NCBI RefSeq assembly: GCF_024611995.1
Contig: NZ_CP102509.1
Location: 5,332,001 to 5,396,000 of the forward strand
DNA from: Streptomyces sp. NBC_00162
GTDB taxonomy: Bacteria; Actinomycetota; Actinomycetes; Streptomycetales; Streptomycetaceae
Reading direction: 5' to 3'
Length of the DNA: 64,000 nucleotides
The translations under genes and the position numbers were made by a program. The notes under the pieces are model-generated. The model was not told the DNA's origin. It made no database searches and saw nothing but the letters and a program-made list of their open reading frames with translations. This document shows, in pieces, positions 21,189 through 28,033 of the stretch (position 1 is the stretch's first letter; the number at the start of each line of letters is the position of its first letter).

Positions 21189-21205
21189 CCGTATCGTCGT
21201 GACGG
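21189..21205. promoter_or_regulatory. Candidate operator copy 2 for the adjacent TetR regulator
   Basis: CCGTATCGTCGTGACGG, 34 bases before the TetR start codon and 48 bases from copy 1. Two near-identical sites in one divergent promoter suggest that the regulator controls both itself and the exporter. Confidence 0.5.
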
Positions 21206-21238
21206 CTGGGTGCTGGCGTGCGCCGCTATGCTCTGTGC

Positions 21239-21865
21239 ATGACCACCGACCCTGCCGCCACCCCAGCCCGCCGTGCCCCCGCCGGGGCCGCCGTCCTGCG
21301 TGAGGACGTGACCGAGGCGATCAGGGAGGCGGTGGTGGAGGAGCTGGCCGCGGTCGGCTTCTCCCGGATGTCCATCGAGGGCATCGCGCGCCGGGCGGGC
21401 GTCGGGAAGACCGCGGTCTACCGGCGGTGGAAGTCGAAGCTGCACCTGGTGCTGGACCTGGTCGGCGCCTTCGCGGTGGACGGGCTGCCGGTGCCGGCGA
21501 CGGGCTCGCTGTACGGAGACGTACGGGCCCTGCTGGAGGTCATGTCACACGTACTGCGGCACCCGGTGGCCTCGGCGGTGATCCCCGACCTGTTGGTCGA
21601 GGCGGCCCGCAACCCGGAGATCGCGGACGCGGTGCGCGGCGCGCTGCTGGACGGGCAGCGGCGGATGGCCGAGGGGATCGTCTCGGACGCGGTCGCCCGC
21701 GGTGAACTCCCTGCGGACATCAGCCCGGACCACGCCCTGGACCTGCTGATCGGCCCGCTCTACTGGCGCCAGGTGGTCGTCCGGGATGCGGTGACGTCCG
21801 CCCACCTGAACACCCTGGCGCACCAGGTGGTGGCGGGCCTGAAGGCGGGCTCGGGCCCTGCCTGA
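21239..21865 (+). CDS. TetR/AcrR family transcriptional regulator
   Basis: A 208-residue regulator with an N-terminal TetR helix-turn-helix (EAIREAVVEELAAVGFSRMSI, GIARRAGVGKTAVYRRWKSK). The ligand-binding domain (residues about 75-205) resembles the TetR_C subgroup common in Streptomyces (VIPDLLVEAARNPEIADAVR, PLYWRQVVV). The ligand is unknown. It is divergent from the TagGH-like exporter, and two similar palindrome-like sites lie between them. I chose the ATG at 21239; an upstream ATG at 21218 would start inside the operator region. Confidence 0.9.
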   Translation: MTTDPAATPARRAPAGAAVLREDVTEAIREAVVEELAAVGFSRMSIEGIARRAGVGKTAVYRRWKSKLHLVLDLVGAFAVDGLPVPATGSLYGDVRALLEVMSHVLRHPVASAVIPDLLVEAARNPEIADAVRGALLDGQRRMAEGIVSDAVARGELPADISPDHALDLLIGPLYWRQVVVRDAVTSAHLNTLAHQVVAGLKAGSGPA

Positions 21866-21881
21866 GGGCCCGCCCAGGCGG

Positions 21882-24128
21882 CTACGGCCAGGCGGGGGTC
21901 AGGGTCGGTTCCGGGGTCGGAGCGGGGGCCGCGGGCGTGGGGCGGCGGTCTTGCAGGGGGGTGATCGCCGGGATCGGGGTGGACTGGCCCAGGAAGATCC
22001 GGCGCACCACGCGCTCCGCCGCGTGGCCGTCGTCGTACGAGCAGAAGCGCGCGCGGAACGAGGCCCGGAGCTGGGCCGAGCGCGAGCCCTGCCAGTGGCC
22101 CGTGGCGAAGATGTCCACCAGTTCGTCCTCGGTCCGGGCGATCGCGCCCGGCGGGCACGAGCGCAGGTCGAAGTAGGTGCCCCGGGCCGCCTCGTACGCC
22201 TCCCAGTCGTCCGCGTGGATCACGATCGGCCGGTCCAGCGCCGCGTAGTCGAACATCAGGGACGAGTAGTCCGTCACCAACGCGTCCGAGGCCAGGCAGA
22301 GTTCCTCCACCGAGGGGTGGGAGGAGACGTCCAGGAGGCGGGAGTGGGCCTCCACGGGTGACGGCGCGTCCGCGTACGTGAGGTGGGTGCGGGTGAGGAT
22401 CGTGAAGCGCGGGCCCAGGTCGCGCAGGACCCGCTCGAAGTCCAGGTGGTCCGGCCGGCTGCGCCGGTAGTCGCGGTGCGTCGGCGCGTACAGGATCGCC
22501 GTCGAGCCCGCCGGGATGCCCAGGCGTTCGCGGAGTTCGAGGACGTCCGCCTGGGTGGCCCGGTGGAAGACGTCGTTGCGCGGGTAGCCGTACTCCAGCG
22601 TCGTGTACGAGGACGGGATCGCCTTCTCCCAGACCAGGGTGGAGTGCCGGTTCGCGGAGAGCAGGTAGTCCCACTGGTCGGCGCCGCGCAGCAGGCCCGC
22701 GAAATCCGTGGTCGGTGTGGCCGCCGGGCGGTCCTGGAGGTCGAGCCCGACCCGCTTGAGCGGGGTCCCGTGCTGGGTCTGGACCACGATCTGGCCCGGG
22801 CGCTTGACCAGGGTGCGCTCGAAGTTGACGTTCGTGACCAGGTACGAGGCCCTGGCCAGGGCCGTCCAGTACGCCGCCGAGCCCGGGCGCAGCGCCTTCG
22901 TCTCCCTGGGGAGGGTCGCCGCGTGCGCGGGGTCGCAGATCCAGGCCGTGCGCATCCGGGGCGCCAGCTCCCGCAGCTTCGCCTCGATCGCCGCCGGGTT
23001 GCAGGCGTAACCGCCGTGCCAGTACGCGGAGAAGACCGCGAGCTCCGGGCGCAGCGGCAGCAGGCGCTGGACGCGGTAGTGGAGGCGGAGGGCCGTTTCG
23101 CGCAGCCCCCGGCCCAGGGCGGAGGCGCCGCGGCCCGTCGACAGCCCGCACGAACGCAGCGCCGACAGCAGCCGGTACGTGCGCCGGACCCCCAGCCGCA
23201 TCAGGAGGTGGCGGATCCGGTCGGTCCGGGAGAGGGACAACGGCCGTGCCCCCGGGGCCCGGTAGCGGCGCAGCAGGGCGGAGGCCCGGCTGAAGAACTC
23301 GGCCCGGCTCCCGCGCGGGAGGCGGCGCGGGTCGGCGTACAGGGCGCAGAAGTGCTCGGCCATCCGCCGGTGCACGGCGGGGCGCCAGCGCTCCAGCTCG
23401 GGGCGGCCTGCGAGATAGCCGAAGACCCGGTCGTACTGCTCGAAGATGTCGAGGTGGCGGCGGCTGGAGGTGGTCAGGATCGAGCCGGTGCGGCGCTGGC
23501 GGTAGTGGACGCAGACCCGGTCCAGGACGGCGACGGACTCCGCGGCCAGCAGCGCCGGGTAGGTCCAGGGGGTGTCCTCGTAGAAGCCGGGCGGGAACTC
23601 GAAGCCCTCGCGCTCCACGTACTCGCGGCGGTACGCCTTGTTCCACACCACCATCAGCATGCCGAGCAGGGCCGGCCGGTCGGCGAGGCGGAAGCTGGCA
23701 GGGCCCTCCTCGGAGAGCCGGTGCGAGAGGCGGTTGCGCACGAGCTCGCCGGTCCAGAAGGTGCGCGCGTAGTCGTAGACCAGGACGTCGGGTGAGCCGG
23801 TGGCCTTCAGCCGGTCGGTGATGGCCTGGAGGGCGCCGGGGGCCAGGGTGTCGTCACCGTCGAGGAAGACCAGGTAGTCGCCGGTGGCCCGGGCCAGGCC
23901 CGCGTTGCGGGCCGGGCCCAGCCCCAGGTTGTGCGCCAGGTGCACGGCGGTCACGCGAGGGTCCCGGGCCGCGTACTCGTCGATGATCGAGCCGCAGGCG
24001 TCCGGGGAGGCGTCGTCGACCGCGATCAGTTCCAGATCCGGGTACGACTGCGTCAGGACCGAGTCCAGACTCTCCTGGAGGTACGCCTGGACCTTGTACG
24101 CGGGCACGATGACGCTGAACCGGGGCAC
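21882..24128 (-). CDS. Bifunctional GT2 glycosyltransferase / CDP-glycerol glycerophosphotransferase-like protein
   Basis: A two-domain cytoplasmic-face enzyme of 748 residues. The N-terminal third is a family 2 glycosyltransferase (FSVIVPAYKVQAYL, LIAVDDASPDAC, YLVFLDGDDTL with the DGDD metal motif). The C-terminal part matches TagF-type glycerophosphotransferases (VFSAYWHGGYACNP, QTQHGTPLKRVGLDL, ALVTDYSSLMFDYAALDRP). Such fusions make polyol-phosphate wall polymers in Streptomyces. I chose the GTG at 24128, which gives the usual VPRFSVIVPAY start; an ATG at 24155 is also possible. It lies beyond the TetR gene from the TagGH exporter, which could export its product. Confidence 0.85.
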   Translation of the reverse strand: MPRFSVIVPAYKVQAYLQESLDSVLTQSYPDLELIAVDDASPDACGSIIDEYAARDPRVTAVHLAHNLGLGPARNAGLARATGDYLVFLDGDDTLAPGALQAITDRLKATGSPDVLVYDYARTFWTGELVRNRLSHRLSEEGPASFRLADRPALLGMLMVVWNKAYRREYVEREGFEFPPGFYEDTPWTYPALLAAESVAVLDRVCVHYRQRRTGSILTTSSRRHLDIFEQYDRVFGYLAGRPELERWRPAVHRRMAEHFCALYADPRRLPRGSRAEFFSRASALLRRYRAPGARPLSLSRTDRIRHLLMRLGVRRTYRLLSALRSCGLSTGRGASALGRGLRETALRLHYRVQRLLPLRPELAVFSAYWHGGYACNPAAIEAKLRELAPRMRTAWICDPAHAATLPRETKALRPGSAAYWTALARASYLVTNVNFERTLVKRPGQIVVQTQHGTPLKRVGLDLQDRPAATPTTDFAGLLRGADQWDYLLSANRHSTLVWEKAIPSSYTTLEYGYPRNDVFHRATQADVLELRERLGIPAGSTAILYAPTHRDYRRSRPDHLDFERVLRDLGPRFTILTRTHLTYADAPSPVEAHSRLLDVSSHPSVEELCLASDALVTDYSSLMFDYAALDRPIVIHADDWEAYEAARGTYFDLRSCPPGAIARTEDELVDIFATGHWQGSRSAQLRASFRARFCSYDDGHAAERVVRRIFLGQSTPIPAITPLQDRRPTPAAPAPTPEPTLTPAWP

Positions 24129-24181
24129 GGCACATCCAGGGGTCGGCGCGGGCATATTGCCCAGGAACCCCCGGCGCGGCG

Positions 24182-24221
24182 ATCGGGTTACGCAGCGTGC
24201 GGCAATCGGGTTACGCAGCGT
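24182..24221. repeat. Tandem 17-base direct repeat upstream of the GT2/TagF-like gene
   Basis: ATCGGGTTACGCAGCGT occurs at 24182-24198 and again, identical, at 24205-24221, a 23-base period. It lies just upstream of the glycosyltransferase start on the minus strand, where a regulator could bind. Confidence 0.6.
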
Positions 24222-24271
24222 CAACGCCGCACGTCAACCGACCCCTCCTGCCTGATCGCCTGCTTGACCGC

Positions 24272-25189
24272 CTACTTGATCGCCCCCGCCATCACCCCCG
24301 AGACGAACTGCCGCTGGAAGGCGAAGAAGACGACGAGCGGAACCACCATCGACAGGAACGCGCCGGGCGCCAGCACGTCGATGTTGTTCCCGAACTGCCG
24401 CACCTGCTGCTGGAGCGCCACCGTCACCGGCGGGTTGGCGGAGTCCGCGAAGACCAGCGCCACCAGCATGTCGTTCCACACCCACAGGAACTGGAAGATG
24501 CCGAGCGAGGCGATCGCCGGGCCGCCCAGCGGCAGCACCACCCGGGTGAACAGCCGCAGCTCGCCCGCCCCGTCCAGACGGGCCGCCTCCAGCAGCTCGC
24601 GCGGGATCTCCGCGAAGAAGTTCCGCAGCAGGAACACGGCGAACGGCAGCCCGAAGGCGGTGTGGAAGAGCACCACGCCCGCAGTGGTCTCGAACAGCCC
24701 GATGGCACCGAAGAGTTCGGAGACCGGGATCAGCGCCACCTGGACCGGGACCACCAGCAGCCCGACGACGACCAGGAAGAGCCAGTCCCGCCCGGGGAAC
24801 TCCAGCCAGGCGAAGGCGTAACCGGCCAAGGAGCCCAGCACGAGGACGAGCAGGGTCGTGGGGACCGCGATCGCGACGGTGTTCAGCAGCGAGCCGGTGA
24901 TCGTGTCGTTCGCCAGCAGCCGCTCGTAGTTGCCGGAGGTCAGCCGCGAGGGCGCGGTCAGGATCTGCCACCAGCCGCCCTTGTTGAGGTCGGTGGGGGA
25001 GAGGAAGGAGGAGATCAGCAGACCGAGGGTGGGCAGCAGCCAGAAGAGCGCGGCCGCGACCAGGAACACGCGCACCGCTCCGCCCGCCACGCGGGCCGCC
25101 AGCCGGCCGCCGCGCGCACCGGGAGCCGCCGGGGTGCTCTTCGGGGCCTTCGCCGGGGCGCTCACCCGGGCGTTCACCGGAGCGCTCAT
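24272..25189 (-). CDS. Carbohydrate ABC transporter permease (MalG type)
   Basis: A 305-residue inner-membrane permease with about six transmembrane segments. The EAA loop that contacts the ATPase is visible as IPRELLEAARLDGAGELRLF. The first 30 residues are Ala/Pro-rich and cytoplasmic. The ATG at 25189 follows a near-perfect AAGGAGG site and overlaps the end of the MalF-type gene by 4 bases. With that gene and the binding protein it forms an importer for a sugar or oligosaccharide. No ATPase gene is present; in Streptomyces such importers commonly share MsiK. Confidence 0.88.
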   Translation of the reverse strand: MSAPVNARVSAPAKAPKSTPAAPGARGGRLAARVAGGAVRVFLVAAALFWLLPTLGLLISSFLSPTDLNKGGWWQILTAPSRLTSGNYERLLANDTITGSLLNTVAIAVPTTLLVLVLGSLAGYAFAWLEFPGRDWLFLVVVGLLVVPVQVALIPVSELFGAIGLFETTAGVVLFHTAFGLPFAVFLLRNFFAEIPRELLEAARLDGAGELRLFTRVVLPLGGPAIASLGIFQFLWVWNDMLVALVFADSANPPVTVALQQQVRQFGNNIDVLAPGAFLSMVVPLVVFFAFQRQFVSGVMAGAIK

Positions 25190-26538
25190 CGGGACCCCTC
25201 CTTCCGCAGCCGACGGATGTTCACCAGCATCACCGGGACCACCAGCACCAGCAGCAGCACGGCGATGGCGCTGCCCAGGCCCGGATGGGCGTCCGTGCCG
25301 AAGGAGGTCCGGTACAGCTGGAGCGCGAGCACGTTCGCGTCGTCCTGCACCGCCCCCGGCGCGATCACGAAGACCAGGTCGAAGATCTTCATCACGTTGA
25401 TGACGAGGGTGACGAGCACGACCGCCAGGACGGGAGCGAGCAGCGGGACGGTGATCCGGCGGAACACCTGCCACTCGTTCGCCCCGTCCACCCGCGCCGC
25501 CTCCAGCAGCTCCCGCGGTACGGCGGCCAGCCCGGCCCCGATCAGCACCATCGCGAAACCGGCCCACATCCATACGTACGCCCCGATGACCGCCGGGGTG
25601 ACGAGGGTCGGGCCCAGCCACTGGACCCCCGAGTACGCCTCGCGGAAGTTCGCCGCCGGCAGCCGCAGCCGGGCCCCGTCGGCCTTCGCGGACAGCGTGA
25701 AGGTGCCGTCGGCGCGGGCCGTCGCCGTATCGACCACCCGGCCGTCCTTGACCGCCTCGATCCGCATCCCGGCGAAGGCCTGCTCGGCCGGGTCGACCGC
25801 GTTCGTACGGCCGCCCCCGCCACGGGTGAAGTCCTGCCAGGCCGTCCCGGTGATCTTCCCGGGCTCGGCGGCCGCCGCCCTGGCCGTACGAGTGCCCTCC
25901 GGCAGGGCCTCCGGGGCCACGCCGACCAGCGGCAGCAGCACCGGGGTGCCCGCCCGGACGGGATCACGGGTCACGAAAGCGCCGCCGCCGGCGTCCGTCA
26001 GCGGGGAGTCCCGGCCCGGGCGGGCCTTGGGGAAGGCCGAGGACTCCGCGAAGGTGTCGTGGACCCCGACCCAGACCGCGTTGGCGACGCCCCGGTCGGG
26101 GTCGTGGTCGTAGACGAGGCGGAAGATGATGCCCGCCGCCAGCATCGAGATCGCCATCGGCATGAACACCAGCAGCTTGAACGCCGTTCCCCAGCGCACC
26201 CGTTCGGTGAGCACCGCGAAGATCAGGCCGAGGGCGGTGGCCGTGGTCGGGGCGAGCACCACCCACAGCGCCGTGTTCGTCAGGGCGGTGCGGATGGTCT
26301 TGTCGCTCAGGATCTCCCGGTAGTTGTCCCCGCCGACGAAGCCGGTCCCGGGGCGGTCGAAGAAGCTGCGGTAGACGGAGTAGCCGATCGGGTGCACGAC
26401 GAGCGCGCCGAGCAGCACGAGGGCCGGCAGGAGGAACGCCGCCGCGATCAGGCGGCGGCGCCTGGCCTCGGCCGAGCGGGCGGTCCTGCCTGCGGCGGCG
26501 GCCGGGCCGGCGGCCGGGGTGGTGGCCTTGGCCGTCAC
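25186..26538 (-). CDS. Carbohydrate ABC transporter permease (MalF type) with a large extracytoplasmic insert
   Basis: A 450-residue permease, longer than most MalF-type proteins (about 300). TM segments occur near residues 31-55, 88-110 and 120-143, and again from 310 onward. The EAA loop is VPRELLEAARVDGANEWQVF. Between about 160 and 305 lies a non-membrane insert with beta-rich, carboxypeptidase-regulatory-like sequence (EAVKDGRVVDTATARADGTFTL). It is analogous in position to the P2 loop of E. coli MalF, which contacts the binding protein. The GTG at 26538 starts 5 bases after the binding-protein stop. Confidence 0.88.
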   Translation of the reverse strand: MTAKATTPAAGPAAAAGRTARSAEARRRRLIAAAFLLPALVLLGALVVHPIGYSVYRSFFDRPGTGFVGGDNYREILSDKTIRTALTNTALWVVLAPTTATALGLIFAVLTERVRWGTAFKLLVFMPMAISMLAAGIIFRLVYDHDPDRGVANAVWVGVHDTFAESSAFPKARPGRDSPLTDAGGGAFVTRDPVRAGTPVLLPLVGVAPEALPEGTRTARAAAAEPGKITGTAWQDFTRGGGGRTNAVDPAEQAFAGMRIEAVKDGRVVDTATARADGTFTLSAKADGARLRLPAANFREAYSGVQWLGPTLVTPAVIGAYVWMWAGFAMVLIGAGLAAVPRELLEAARVDGANEWQVFRRITVPLLAPVLAVVLVTLVINVMKIFDLVFVIAPGAVQDDANVLALQLYRTSFGTDAHPGLGSAIAVLLLVLVVPVMLVNIRRLRKEGSR

Positions 26539-26543
26539 CGGGA

Positions 26544-27905
26544 TCAGTTCCCGTAGGCCTTGGCCGCGTCCGCCTCCAGTTTCGCCTGGGTGCCCGCCAC
26601 GTCCGACGGGTTCGCCAGGAAGTCCTGGAGCGCCTTCCACTCGCCCGCGCCCGGGGTCCCGCCGAAGGCCGCCGGAGCCTGGTCGGACATGTCGAAGCGG
26701 AAGTCGTCGCCCGCTGCGATCAGCGCCTTGGCGATGTTGCGCTGGATGTCATTGGGGTACGCGGCCAGGTCGACCGCCTTGTTCGGGGAGATGAAACCGC
26801 CCTCGCGGGCCTGGATGGCGGCTGCGTCCGCCGAGGCCAGGAAGGTCAGCAGAGCCTGCGCGCCCTTCGAGGGCTTCAGCGCCACCGCCACGTCACCGCC
26901 CGAGACCACCGGTGCCTTGGCGCCGACGGCCGGGAACGGGAAGACCAGCGCGTCCTCGCCCACCTTCGCCTCGGTCTGCGCGATGTTCACCGCCACGAAG
27001 TCCCCCTCGTAGACCATCGCGGCCGCCGGACGGTCGCCGCCGGTGAAGGTCTGGGTCACCGACTTCGGGAACTCGGTGGACAGGGCTCCGCTCGGCCCGC
27101 CCGCCAGGAAGTCCTTGCGGCCGAACAGCTCGCCCAGCGTGGTCAGGGCCTGCTTGACGCTGTCGTCCGTCCACTTGATCTGGTGCTTGGCCAGCTGGTC
27201 GTACTTCACCGGACCGGCCTGGGAGAGGTAGACGTTCTCGAACCAGTCGGTGAGGGTCCAGCCGTCCGCACCGGCCACGGACACCGCCGGGGTGCCGGAG
27301 GCGGACAGGGTGTCGGCCGCGGTCAGCAGCTCCTTCCAGGTCGCCGGGGGTTTGACGCCCGCCGCCTCGAAGGCCTTCGCGTTGTACCAGATCAGCGACT
27401 TGTTGGCGGCCTTGTAGTAGACGCCGTACTGGGTGCCGTCGACGGCACCGAGCGTCTTCCAGCCCGCCGAGTAGTTCTTGTCGAGCTGCGCCTGGGCCTC
27501 CGGGCCCACCGGCTGCGCCCACTTGTTCTGCACCGCCGAGACCAGCGCGCCGACCTGCGGGAGCAGCGCCACGTCCGGCGGCGCCCCGCCCGCGATCTTC
27601 GAACCGAGGAAGGTGACGATCGGGTCCTGGGCCGGTACGAAGGTGACGGAAGCCCCGGTCCGCTTCTCGAACTCCTTCAGGACCTTGGTGAAGTTCTCCT
27701 GCTCCGGTCCCGTCCAGACCGCGGCGACCTCCAGCTTCTCGCCGTTCAGCTGGGGTAACGCCACCCCCGGGGTCTGGACCGCACCGCCCGGGGCCGGCTT
27801 CTCCTTCTCGCCTTCGCCCCCGCCGCACGCGCCGAGCGTGAGCGCGCCCGCCGCGGCCAGTGCCGCCCAGCTGAGTGTCGTACGGCTCGATCCGTGCCTG
27901 CGCAT
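26544..27905 (-). CDS. Sugar ABC transporter substrate-binding lipoprotein
   Basis: A 453-residue extracellular solute-binding protein of the family 1 (maltose-type) group. It has a signal peptide and lipobox LTLGAC, then a Gly/Glu-rich linker. The mature domain shows TWKELLTAADTL, GWTLTDWFENVYLSQAG, AAMVYEGDFVAVNI and GGDVAVALKPSKGAQALLTFLAS, typical of the fold. The substrate is not predictable. It is the first gene of the three-gene importer. The 128 bases upstream should hold the operon promoter; a short inverted repeat GTGGT...ACCAC (27927-27945) could be a regulator site but is weak. Confidence 0.9.
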   Translation of the reverse strand: MRRHGSSRTTLSWAALAAAGALTLGACGGGEGEKEKPAPGGAVQTPGVALPQLNGEKLEVAAVWTGPEQENFTKVLKEFEKRTGASVTFVPAQDPIVTFLGSKIAGGAPPDVALLPQVGALVSAVQNKWAQPVGPEAQAQLDKNYSAGWKTLGAVDGTQYGVYYKAANKSLIWYNAKAFEAAGVKPPATWKELLTAADTLSASGTPAVSVAGADGWTLTDWFENVYLSQAGPVKYDQLAKHQIKWTDDSVKQALTTLGELFGRKDFLAGGPSGALSTEFPKSVTQTFTGGDRPAAAMVYEGDFVAVNIAQTEAKVGEDALVFPFPAVGAKAPVVSGGDVAVALKPSKGAQALLTFLASADAAAIQAREGGFISPNKAVDLAAYPNDIQRNIAKALIAAGDDFRFDMSDQAPAAFGGTPGAGEWKALQDFLANPSDVAGTQAKLEADAAKAYGN

Positions 27906-28033
27906 GGCTGTGCCCCCGATGCCCGTGGTGTGTCCCGGACCACAAGGTCTACGCCGACCCGCGCGCCCCCGCAATACCGCGTCGGGGTGGCAGGGGTGGC
28001 GCCGGGGTGGGGCGCGCGCGGGCCGGAGCGGCC

